A stretch of DNA of 33,401 bases from Bifidobacterium aesculapii (GTDB lineage Bacteria; Actinomycetota; Actinomycetes; Actinomycetales; Bifidobacteriaceae), in NCBI RefSeq assembly GCF_001417815.1, contig NZ_BCFK01000074.1, positions 1 through 33,401 on the forward strand, written 5' to 3'. The notes under the pieces are model-generated. The model ran no database searches. It was not told the DNA's origin and was given only the letters and a program-made list of their open reading frames with translations. Each line of letters opens with the position of its first letter. The first letter of the stretch is position 1. The position numbers were made by a program, and so were the translations under genes. Below are positions 15,607-24,200 of the stretch, in pieces.

Positions 15607-17901
15607 ATGGTGAAGCCAGCATCGTCGTGTGCGTCGCCCAATGCCCCGGCGTGGGCCTCGTCGGTCCGGGGCACACCGGCCGAGCCGGGCATGCCGTGCC
15701 CCGATTACCCGGTCTATTCGCGCGGCGACCTCGGCGCCGTGCCTGACGCCGAAGGCACCACGTTCCGCGTGTGGGCGCCGTCCGCCGAGGGCGTGACGCT
15801 GCGCCTGTTCGGCGCGGGTTCGGACGATGAACCGCAGCTCGCGGCCTATTGCGGCACGACCGGCTCCGGAAAGCCGGAATCACAACACGCGAAACCGCAG
15901 TCCGGCGAACCGTTCGCCGAACACGCGCTCACGCCGGGAGTGGACGGCACGTGGGTGGTGCGCGTGGACGGCGTGGGCCACGGCGCGTACTACGACTACC
16001 TCGTGCGCTTTCCGGACGGCCGCACGAACCGTACGGCCGACCCGTGGGCGCGTGCGGCGGGCGTGAACGGCCGCCGCAGCATGGTGGTGGACATGCGCCG
16101 CACGGACCCGGACGGTTGGGAGGAGGACGTGCGCCCGCATGTCGCCAGCCATGACCTTGTCATCTGGGAGACGCACATCGGCGATTTCAGCAACGATCCG
16201 CACAGCGGAGTGCCGGCGGCTCATCGCGGCACGTACCTCGCGTTCACATACGACGACACGTGTGTGGACGGCGACGGTGTGGACGGCGTGGACGGCAACG
16301 GCACGGGCGCGGGCGGATTCCCCACGTGCGTGGCGTATCTCAAGCGCCTGGGCGTCACGGCAGTGCAGCTCATGCCGTTCTACGATTACGGCTCCGTGGA
16401 CGAACGTGTTTCACGTGAAAACCCCGACCGCCCCTTCAACTGGGGCTACGACCCGCTCAACTACAACGTGCCCGAAGGCTCGTACTCCACCGACCCGTTC
16501 CACGGCGAGGTGCGCATCAGAGAGTGCAAGCGCATGATCCAGGCGCTGCACGCCGCCGGCATCAAGGTGATCATGGACGTGGTCTACAACCACATGTTCT
16601 CCACGGACAACTGGTTCGAGCGCATGATCCCCGGCTACTGCCTGCGTCGCCGCGCGGACGGTTCCTTCGCGGACGGCTCGGCCTGCACGAACGACGTGGC
16701 GTCCGAGCATCCGATGATGCGCCGGTACATCGTGGACTCCGTGGTCTACTGGGCGCGCGAATACCATGTGGACGGCTTCCGGTTCGACCTCATGGGCCTG
16801 CTCGACGTGGACACGATGAACGCCATCCGCACCGCGCTTGACCAGCTGCCCGGCGGCGCGTCCATCCTCATGCACGGCGAGCCGTGGTCCGCCCGCCAGA
16901 CCGCGCTTGAGCCGGGCGCCGGCGTGGTGCTCGCGGACAAGCGCGGCATGCCGTATCTGAGCCCGCGCATCGGCGCGTTCTGCGACGCCACGCGCGACGC
17001 GGTCCGCGGCCACGTGTTCTTCCAGAAGGAGCCGGGTTATCTCACCGGCGCGGCGGCCGATTTCGCCGAGGACATCCGCCGCGCGGCGGACGCGTGGCGC
17101 GGCACCCCGCACGAGGCCGCGTCCGTGGGCCAGGTCACCCAATACGTCTCCGCCCATGACGACCTCACCCTGTGGGACAAACTGTGCGCCGCCATGCGTC
17201 GTTTCCCCGTGGAGGCCGATTACGCGGCCGCCGGCGAGGGATGCGCGGACCTGATGCGCGCGAACCGTCTGGCCGCCGGCATCGTGTTCACGGCCGCGGG
17301 CGTGCCGTTCCTGCTGTCCGGCGAGGAGTTCGCGCGCACCAAGCACGGCGTGTCCGATTCGTATTGCAGCCCCGCCCCGCTCAACCGGCTCGATTGGCGC
17401 CGCGCCCGGCGCCTGGCTCCGCTCGTGGCGCATTATGCGACGCTCATCGGCCTGCGCCACGCGAACCCGGCCTACTTCGGCGGCGCGCGCATGGTGGTAC
17501 CGCGCGGCGACGAGGTGGTGGTGTTCCGCGTGGGCGACGATTGCGTGGCGATCAACCCGTGCGCCGAGACGCGCCTGCAATCCACGGTCGACCTGGAGAA
17601 GCCGGCCCCGTATGACGAGGTCACGCGCATCGCCCCGGATGATTGGCGGTGCGTCTACTGCGCCGCCGACGGGTTCGCCCCCGGCCCGCTGTTCGACGCC
17701 GATTGGGTTGCGGCTGGCGAGGGTTCCGGTTTCGATGGCTCTTCCGATGACGGCACGTCCGATGCCGGCGTGTCCGATGCCGGTGCGGATGTCGATGCGC
17801 CGCAATCGCTGCCGATGTCGCAATCGCTGCCGCTGCCCGAGGCGCAGGACCGTGAGCTGCACCTGCCGCCGTTCAGCCTGACCGTGTGGAGGCGCGCGTG
17901 A
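15607..17901 (+). CDS. pulA: Type I pullulanase, intracellular, GH13_14
   Basis: A 764-residue debranching enzyme that hydrolyses alpha-1,6 links in imported branched dextrins. No signal peptide is visible. An N-terminal CBM48-like domain (about 45-130) is followed by a GH13 barrel. The type I pullulanase signature YNVPEGSYS is present, then VDGFRFDLMG with nucleophile Asp394, MHGEPW with acid/base Glu425 and SAHDDLT with Asp518. The last 60 or so residues include a Ser/Asp/Gly-rich linker with small repeats. AAAAGGAG precedes the ATG at 15607. The stop overlaps the next gene's start (GTGA). A parS-like sequence lies inside the coding region at 16407-16422. It is related to the C-terminal half of the amylopullulanase at 21223. 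Confidence 0.93.
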   Translation: MVKPASSCASPNAPAWASSVRGTPAEPGMPCPDYPVYSRGDLGAVPDAEGTTFRVWAPSAEGVTLRLFGAGSDDEPQLAAYCGTTGSGKPESQHAKPQSGEPFAEHALTPGVDGTWVVRVDGVGHGAYYDYLVRFPDGRTNRTADPWARAAGVNGRRSMVVDMRRTDPDGWEEDVRPHVASHDLVIWETHIGDFSNDPHSGVPAAHRGTYLAFTYDDTCVDGDGVDGVDGNGTGAGGFPTCVAYLKRLGVTAVQLMPFYDYGSVDERVSRENPDRPFNWGYDPLNYNVPEGSYSTDPFHGEVRIRECKRMIQALHAAGIKVIMDVVYNHMFSTDNWFERMIPGYCLRRRADGSFADGSACTNDVASEHPMMRRYIVDSVVYWAREYHVDGFRFDLMGLLDVDTMNAIRTALDQLPGGASILMHGEPWSARQTALEPGAGVVLADKRGMPYLSPRIGAFCDATRDAVRGHVFFQKEPGYLTGAAADFAEDIRRAADAWRGTPHEAASVGQVTQYVSAHDDLTLWDKLCAAMRRFPVEADYAAAGEGCADLMRANRLAAGIVFTAAGVPFLLSGEEFARTKHGVSDSYCSPAPLNRLDWRRARRLAPLVAHYATLIGLRHANPAYFGGARMVVPRGDEVVVFRVGDDCVAINPCAETRLQSTVDLEKPAPYDEVTRIAPDDWRCVYCAADGFAPGPLFDADWVAAGEGSGFDGSSDDGTSDAGVSDAGADVDAPQSLPMSQSLPLPEAQDRELHLPPFSLTVWRRA
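16407..16422. promoter_or_regulatory. parS-like ParB binding site within pulA
   Basis: TGTTTCACGTGAAAAC agrees with the bacterial parS consensus TGTTTCACGTGAAACA at 14 of 16 positions, including the whole core. The palindromic core TTTCACGTGAAA is 12 bases. ParB binds such sites, usually in the origin-proximal part of the chromosome, and they often lie inside genes. Confidence 0.6.
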
Positions 17902-18755
17902 TCGGGTGGGGGAGCGGCGTGGCCGACGGCCCCGGCGGCCCTGACGGCCTGCGCTACGGTACGGTGTGCTTCGACCTGTACGGCACGCTCGTGGACATCC
18001 GCACCGACGAGACGTCCGATGCCGCCTGGGACGCGCTTCGAGAGGCGTTGGCACGCGATTGCGACGTGACCTTCCCCCATGCCGCCGCATTGCGGGAGCG
18101 GTTCACCACGCTGGCGGCGCCGTTGCGCGCCCGGGCTGTAGCGACGTACGGCGAATGCGCCGACCCCGATCTGCTGCCCGTCTATGCCGCGCTCGCCGCC
18201 GGCGCCTCTGCGGCATCCGATGCCACTGTCTATGCCGCAACCGGGGACGCGTCCGGTGCCGCACCCGATTCGGCGCTCGGCCGGGAGGCGCGGCATCTGG
18301 CATGGGCATTCCGGCGTGCGAGCACGAGCCTGCTGCGTCTCTACCCGGGCGCGGCGGACACACTGTCCGTGCTGCGGCGGGCGGGTGCGCGCGTCGTGCT
18401 GGTGAGCAACGCGCAATCGGCCTACACGTGCCCGGAGCTCGACCTGCTGGGGCTGACGCCGCTGTTCGACCATATCGTCATCTCCAGCGAGGAGGGCGTG
18501 CGCAAGCCGTCGCCCGCCCTCTACCGCATCGCGATGGCGCGGGCCGGCGCCGAAGCCTCGCGCATGGTCATGGTGGGCAATGACGAGCGGTCGGACATCA
18601 TCGGGGCGCGTGCCGCCGGCATCGACGGCATCTACATGCGCACCGCGATATCGCCGCCCGGCGCGCCGCGGACCAGCACGCACGCCGTGCGCTCGCTGGA
18701 CGGGTCGCCGGATGCGCCCGATTATGCTGGACTGCTGGATTATCTGGGCGTATGA
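17898..18755 (+). CDS. HAD family hydrolase
   Basis: A 285-residue haloacid-dehalogenase-type phosphatase. Motif I is CFDLYGTLVD with the nucleophile Asp near residue 25; motif II is LVSNAQ; the motif III lysine lies in GVRKPSP; motif IV is VGNDERSDIIGARAAG. The GTG at 17898 is favoured over the GTG at 17886 because GGAGG (17888-17892) lies five bases upstream of it and because it gives the GTGA overlap with the pulA stop. A less conserved Ala/Ser-rich cap insertion occurs around residues 90-135. Translational coupling to pulA suggests a role in the same condition, perhaps sugar-phosphate removal, but no substrate can be assigned. Confidence 0.85.
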   Translation: MIGWGSGVADGPGGPDGLRYGTVCFDLYGTLVDIRTDETSDAAWDALREALARDCDVTFPHAAALRERFTTLAAPLRARAVATYGECADPDLLPVYAALAAGASAASDATVYAATGDASGAAPDSALGREARHLAWAFRRASTSLLRLYPGAADTLSVLRRAGARVVLVSNAQSAYTCPELDLLGLTPLFDHIVISSEEGVRKPSPALYRIAMARAGAEASRMVMVGNDERSDIIGARAAGIDGIYMRTAISPPGAPRTSTHAVRSLDGSPDAPDYAGLLDYLGV

Positions 18756-18792
18756 CGGCTTAGGCTCGCCGGCAACGGAAACGGAGACGAGG

Positions 18793-19590
18793 ATGAACGA
18801 GATCGAGATGGAACGGCGGCGCCGGCAGGCGGCGGGCGAAGAGGCGGGCGAAGGGACGGATGGCGGGCCCGGCGCCCGACGCAAGGGGCTGTCCGTGTTC
18901 CGGCTCAAGGTGATCGGCGCGCTGTTCATGGCGTTGTCCGTCGCGTCCACCACGCTCGTGCCGCTGCTGTTCGGTGCGCCCACGGCGGACAACATGACCG
19001 GATTGACCGCGGCCGTGGTGTGCGAGGTGGCGTCCTGGTGCGCGGTGCCGATTTACGCGTGGTTGCTGGTCAACGGCCGCAGGCACACGCGCAGCGTGGC
19101 CCGGTACGCCCTGCGTCTGGCGGCGCTGGCGGTGTGCGAGCCGCCGTACGCGCGTCTCATGACCGGCCATTGGTTCGATCCCTCCACGCACAATCCCGTG
19201 TGGGGGCTGGTGTTCGCGCTGGTGGTGCTGCTCGCCGTGGAATGGATCCGCGACCATGCCTCGGGCGTGGCGCGGGTGCTGGGCATCCTCGCGGTGGTGG
19301 CGGCCGGCGTGCTGTGGAACCTGCTGCTGCGCGTGGGCGTGAGCCAGCAGATCATGTACACGGGCGTGCTCACCTTGGCGTTCGTGCTGGTGTTCACGTT
19401 CCTGGCACCCCACGAGAACACGATGATGTTCACGGCCGGCCTGCTGGGCGCGGTGATGTGCATCACCCCCGGCGTGGGCGTGGCGTTCCTGCACTACCGC
19501 AACGAACGGCTCGGCTATGGGCGCCCGTGGGCGCAATGGGTGTTCTACGCGCTCTACCCGGCCATGTTGCTGGCAGGATGCCTGGTGTGA
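18793..19590 (+). CDS. TraX-like integral membrane protein
   Basis: A 265-residue multispanning membrane protein. A charged N-terminus (about 1-35) is followed by seven or eight hydrophobic segments. The pattern, with LxxIGALFMALSV, RLAALAVCEPPYARLM and a conserved-looking DPSTHNPVWGLVFAL segment, resembles TraX family membrane proteins, known for N-acetylation of F-pilin and widespread in gut Firmicutes and Actinobacteria with unknown roles. ATG 18793 has GGAG at suitable spacing; the upstream open frame overlaps the HAD gene and has no homology. It is 37 bases after the HAD gene, and probably in its transcript. The gene converges on the second LacI gene with a 16-base gap. The TraX assignment is moderately sure. 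Confidence 0.7.
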   Translation: MNEIEMERRRRQAAGEEAGEGTDGGPGARRKGLSVFRLKVIGALFMALSVASTTLVPLLFGAPTADNMTGLTAAVVCEVASWCAVPIYAWLLVNGRRHTRSVARYALRLAALAVCEPPYARLMTGHWFDPSTHNPVWGLVFALVVLLAVEWIRDHASGVARVLGILAVVAAGVLWNLLLRVGVSQQIMYTGVLTLAFVLVFTFLAPHENTMMFTAGLLGAVMCITPGVGVAFLHYRNERLGYGRPWAQWVFYALYPAMLLAGCLV

Positions 19591-19606
19591 GGTGACAGCC
19601 CCACAC

Positions 19607-20632
19607 CTACTCATCCCTGGGCGCGTCGGTGCCGCGCAGCACGAGCTGCGCCTCGACCACCTCGTGCGGGGTTTCCAGCGGCTTCCCCTCGATGAGCTTC
19701 AACGCCTTGACCGCCGCCGCGCGGCCCATGGCGTACGGGTCCTGCCGCATGGTGGTGAGGTTGATGGTGTCCGCGTAGGGGCTGTCGTCGAAGCCGATGA
19801 TCGAGTAGTCGCGCGGGGCGCGATGCCCGTACCGGCCCAGCTTGAGCACGAGCGGGATGGCCATCATGTCCATCTGGCAGCAGATGGCGTCCGGGAATTC
19901 GGGCAGCGCGAGCAGTGCGGAGAGCGCCGAATCGGCGAATTCCGGCCCGCGCGGCACGGACAGCACCTGCCAGTCGAGGTCGGGCCGTTTCCCCTGCTGG
20001 GCGTTCTCGCAGGCTCGGATGAAGCCGCGGGCGCGCGCGTCGATGGAGGAATCGAGCATCGCCGCCTCCGAGCATGGATAGACGATGCGTTGGTGCCCCA
20101 GATTGATGAGATGCTGGGCGGCGGTGAACATGCCCTGTTCGTCGTCGATGCTGATGGTGGCGTCGAAGCCTTCGCTTGAGGGCGTGTTGATGCCGATGAT
20201 CGGCACGTGGATGCGCTTGAGCTGCTCCACCTCGTGCGGGTCGATGGCGAACGACGCCACGAACACCGCGTCCACGTTGCGCCGGATGGGCAGATTGCTG
20301 AAGAACTCGTGCCGGTTGGCTTCGGTGTCGATGTGCTGGAAGAGGGAGATGTCGTAGCCGGCGGGGTGCATCACCGATTCGATGCACGCGAAGGTCTGCG
20401 TGTTGAACCAGCTGGTGATCTCCTCGTTCATGAGCATGGCCACGCGGTTGGTGCGTCCGGATTTGAGCGCGGTGGCCGAGCGAGAGATGTTGAAGTCGAG
20501 CCGGTCGGCCACGTCCAGCACCTTGGCGCGGGTCTTCGCCGAGACGAGTTCGGGCCGCGTGAACGCGCGTGAGACCGTGGAGATGGAGACGCCGGCCTCC
20601 CTGGCCACTTCGTAGATGTCCGATTTGGGCAT
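19607..20632 (-). CDS. LacI family transcriptional regulator 2 (MalR-like)
   Basis: A 341-residue LacI family protein with the HTH at residues 4-50 (IYEVAREAGVSISTVSRAFT), hinge segment SRSATALKSGR and an effector-binding domain. AAGGAGGAG precedes the ATG at 20632. It is a paralogue of the regulator at 2551-3582: the segment SISTVSR-x-FTRP-x-LVSAKTR is the same in both. It is divergent from the amylopullulanase gene, with a 590-base space, so it is the nearest regulator for the operators at 21021 and 21087. I expect it to repress apuB and the malE/GH13 promoters, with relief by a maltose-type sugar; this is inferred from position and family. Confidence 0.93.
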   Translation of the reverse strand: MPKSDIYEVAREAGVSISTVSRAFTRPELVSAKTRAKVLDVADRLDFNISRSATALKSGRTNRVAMLMNEEITSWFNTQTFACIESVMHPAGYDISLFQHIDTEANRHEFFSNLPIRRNVDAVFVASFAIDPHEVEQLKRIHVPIIGINTPSSEGFDATISIDDEQGMFTAAQHLINLGHQRIVYPCSEAAMLDSSIDARARGFIRACENAQQGKRPDLDWQVLSVPRGPEFADSALSALLALPEFPDAICCQMDMMAIPLVLKLGRYGHRAPRDYSIIGFDDSPYADTINLTTMRQDPYAMGRAAAVKALKLIEGKPLETPHEVVEAQLVLRGTDAPRDE

Positions 20633-20883
20633 GGCTCCTCCTTGTGTGGCGTCGCGTGTTCGTGTGCGGCATGCTGGCGTCGCGTGTGCGGCGTTGCATC
20701 GTTCTCGCTGCGCGCATGCGACGGTGTCTGATGTACAGCCTATTCGTGTTCCGCGCGCGGCGCATCCCGCACGGCCTCATTCGTTGGGGGCGCGTGCGTC
20801 GCATCGCATGCGGGCGGTGCCGGTGGTGCTTGGGGGCGGTCGCCGTGATCCGGGGGCTGGCGGCCTCGGCGCCCGTGCCGGCG

Positions 20884-20940
20884 GCAGGGCCTGCGCCGCC
20901 GCAGGCCCTGCATCGCCCGCAGGCCCCGCGGCGGCGCAGG
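20884..20940. repeat. Competing GC-rich inverted repeats
   Basis: GCAGGGCCTGC at 20884-20894 pairs with GCAGGCCCTGC at 20901-20911. Alternatively, CCTGCGCCGCCGC at 20890-20902 pairs perfectly with GCGGCGGCGCAGG at 20928-20940. The two structures share bases and cannot form together. The site lies upstream of the apuB promoter and upstream of lacI2 on the other strand. Confidence 0.7.
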
Positions 20941-21020
20941 GTCCGTGCCGTCGGCAGGTCGTCGGCGTCTGTGCGACGTTCCGGCGTCGTCCGTATGTAT
21001 GCCGATGCACCATCATACTA

Positions 21021-21034
21021 TGCAAACGTTCGCG
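21021..21034. promoter_or_regulatory. LacI-type operator upstream of apuB
   Basis: TGCAAACGTTCGCG matches TGC-NN-ACGT-NN-GCA except for the last base. It is about 40 bases upstream of the -10 box at 21065-21070. Confidence 0.65.
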
Positions 21035-21061
21035 AAACATCGTGGATTGTATTTATTTATG

Positions 21062-21070
21062 TGTTATATT
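21062..21070 (+). promoter_or_regulatory. Extended -10 promoter of apuB
   Basis: TG-T-TATATT is an extended -10 element inside an AT-rich stretch. A -35 box at 17-base spacing is poor, which extended -10 promoters tolerate. Transcription would begin near 21077, between the two operators. Confidence 0.5.
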
Positions 21071-21086
21071 GATTGATGCAAGGTAT

Positions 21087-21100
21087 TGCTAACGTATGCA
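21087..21100. promoter_or_regulatory. LacI-type operator downstream of apuB promoter
   Basis: TGCTAACGTATGCA fits TGC-NN-ACGT-NN-GCA exactly. It lies just after the presumed transcription start, where bound repressor would block initiation. Its centre is 66 bases from the upstream operator, a distance that would allow looping. Confidence 0.7.
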
Positions 21101-21222
21101 CCTCGATGGGGAGGGAGACACAATCGCACCGCACCCCGGCGGAACGGGCATGCGTCAACGAACACCACCGAACACCAATCACCACAACAGGAATCACCAC
21201 ACAACAGGAAGGAACCTCGCAG

Positions 21223-24200
21223 ATGAGGGAAAGGAACCATATGGGCGCGAAGCCGGCCCGACGGCTCGCCCGACGGCTGACCGCCGCCGGCGCCGCCGTG
21301 GCAATGCTCGCCGCCGCGTTCGCCGCCACGCCGGCCGCGTTGGCCCAAGGGACGGCCGCGGGCGCAACCGGTCAGAAGACCGCCCGGACCGCCGCGAAAT
21401 CGACCGCGACGCAGCAGGCGTCAGGCAGCGACGTCATCGCCATCGCGTTCCAGAACAACTGGAACTCCGTTGCCGCGGAATGCACGCAGACCTACGGGCC
21501 GGAAGGCGTGGGCTACGTGCAGGTCTCGCCGCCCAACGAAACCATCAAGGGCACGCCATGGTGGACGTCCTACCAGCCGGTGAGCTACAAGCTCGATTCC
21601 AAGCTCGGCACCGAAGCCGAATTCCGCAACATGATCAAGGTGTGCAACGCCGCGGGCGTGCGGATCATCGCCGACGCGGTCATCAACCACACCACCGGCG
21701 CCGACCAGGGCGCCGGCACCGGCGTGGCCGGCAGCGCCTACGACGGCGACGGCGACTTCCCCGCCGTGCCCTACACCAAGGAGAACTTCCACAGCTGCAC
21801 CAAGAACATCGGCGACTACACCAACGCCGACGAAGTGCAGAACTGCCGCCTGACCAGCCTGCAGGACCTGGACACCAGTCAGGAGTACGTGCAGGACAAG
21901 CTCGCCCAATACATGGCCGACCTGCTGGACATGGGCGTCTACGGCTTCCGCGTGGACGCGGTCAAGCACATCGCCACCGAGGACGTGGCCGCCATCAAGG
22001 CCAAGCTCGCCGAGAAGACCGGCCGTGACGCGGACGGCATCTTCTTCGAGCAGGAGGTCATCGGCAACGCGAGCGAGGCCGCCGCCATCCAGCCGGGCAA
22101 CTACGTGGCCAACGGCAAGGTCTCCGAATTCAACTTCACCAACCACCTGTCCGTGGCGTTCAACGGCGACATCGCCGACGAATCCACCGGCCTCAAGGCC
22201 GTGGGCGGCAGCGGCTGGGTGGATTCGGACAAGGCCGCCGTGTGGGTCACCAACTGGGACACCGAACGCGGCTCCGCCCTCACCTACAAGAAGGGCTCCA
22301 AATACCTGCTCGCCAACGCGTTCATGCTCGCCTACGACTACGGCCAGCCGCACATCTACTCCGGCTACTACTTCGAGAACAACGACGACGGCGCGCCCGG
22401 CGCCACCGACACCTCCGTGCCGGACGTGACCTGCCCCACCGACGGCTCCATGACCGCCGGCACCTGGCAGTGCGCCCAGCGCTGGACCGCCATCCGCGGC
22501 ATGATCGGATTCCATAACGCCGTCTCCGGCACCAAGGTCACCGATTGGAAGACGTACGGCAGCAACATCGTGGGCTTCGGCCGCGGAGCCAAGGGCTATC
22601 TGGCGCTCAACAACAGCGACAAGGACGCCGAGCTCACGTTCTCCACCTCGCTGCCCGCCGGCGAATACTGCAACGTGTACGCCACCGGCGACTGCTCGCA
22701 GACCGTCACCGTGGGCGCCGACGGCACCTTCACCGCCACGCTCGGCAAGCACAACGCCATCGCCCTGTACGCAGGCGCGACCAAGGGCGAGTGGACCGGC
22801 ACGAACGCCACCGACCCCACCGACCCCGACCTCGGCGTCAACGACGCCAGCAAGCAGGCCGCGACCGACACCAGCCGCACCATCTACTACCGTCTTCCCG
22901 AAGGCTGGACGCAGGCCTACCTGCATTACGGCATCGGCGAGAACTGGGCCACGCAGGGCCACGAGCTCATGCAGGACGCCGGCGACGGATGGGTCAAGCT
23001 CACCGTGGACCCGGCCGGCGAAGCGTTCGAATACGTGTTCACCGACGGCGGCTCGAACTGGGACAACCCCGCTGGCGGCGGCAACTACACCGCCAAAGGC
23101 CATTGGACCGCAGTGGCGGACCATGAAGCCAAGTCCGGAATCCCCGAAGCGCTACAAGGCGACTACCAGCCCAAGACGCGCGTGATCGTCCACTACAAGC
23201 CGGCCGTGGACGACGCGGATGCGGACTCCCGCGGCGTCTACCTGTGGGGCACGGACAAGGACGGCGCCACGCTCGACGGCCAATGGCACACGTTCACCGG
23301 CAACGACGCCTACGGCAAGGTCTTCGACCTCACCGTGGACGGCGCATACGACGCCGGCAAGATCGGCGTGATCGTCACCACCGAAGGCTGGAACAAGGTG
23401 GGCGGCGACCGCATGATCGACGGCTCCAACGGCACCGCCGAAATCTGGGTGGACGGCTCCCAGCCGGACACCACCCTCACCGCCGCGCCCGAAGGCCACG
23501 CCAAGCAGGCCGACCGCATCGACGTGACCATCCACTACCACCGCACCAACGACGACTACGCCAGCGAGGACGGCCTCAAGGCGTGGGATATCTGGGGATG
23601 GGCCGACGGCGTCAACGGCGCCGCCCACCCGTTCACCACGCACGACGACTACGGCCTGACCGCCACCTACACGCTCACCGGCAGCGGCCTGACCAAACCG
23701 CAGTTCATCGTGCGCTACGGCGGCGACGCGTGGGAGGCCAAGGATCCGGACGGCAACGACCGCACCATCCCGCAATCGGCCATCACCATGAACGCGGACG
23801 GCACCGCCCGCGCCGAGATCTGGCTCGTCCAGGGCGACGCGACCGTCTACACGAACGGCACGCTGTTCAGCGCCAAGGGCGCGATCACCTCGGCCGAGAT
23901 GACCGATTTCACCACCATCACCGCGAAGCTCAACAAGACCATCGACGCCTCCACGCTGCCCGGCGCGGTCACGCTCGAAGGCGCGAAGGTCAAGAGCGTC
24001 AAGGCGGACGGCGCCACCGTGACCATCACCGTGGACGGCGAACTCGACGTCACCAAGACGTACACGCTCGCCATCGACGGCTACGGCACGAAACGCGTGA
24101 GCGTGGGCGCGCTCGTGCGCACCGACGCCTTCGACAAGAAGTACGCGTACGACGGCGACGACCTCGGCGCCACCTGGACCAAGGAGAAGACCACGTTCAA

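Larger units (their letters stand above)
20633..21222. other. Divergent promoter region of lacI2 and apuB
   Basis: 590 bases without a credible gene. The part near lacI2 is GC-rich, with several CGTGTGCGGC-type repeats and the competing hairpins at 20884-20940. From about 21000 the composition turns AT-rich and holds two operators and a probable apuB promoter. After the promoter, the leader to the apuB start is about 145 bases and contains many CAC/ACAACA words; an open frame continues upstream from the apuB start through the leader to 21073, but it has no signal-peptide character. Confidence 0.6.

Noticed and set aside
18580..18792. Upstream extension of the TraX-like protein
   Set aside because: The added 71 residues overlap the HAD gene in another frame and are Arg/Pro-rich without membrane or family character.
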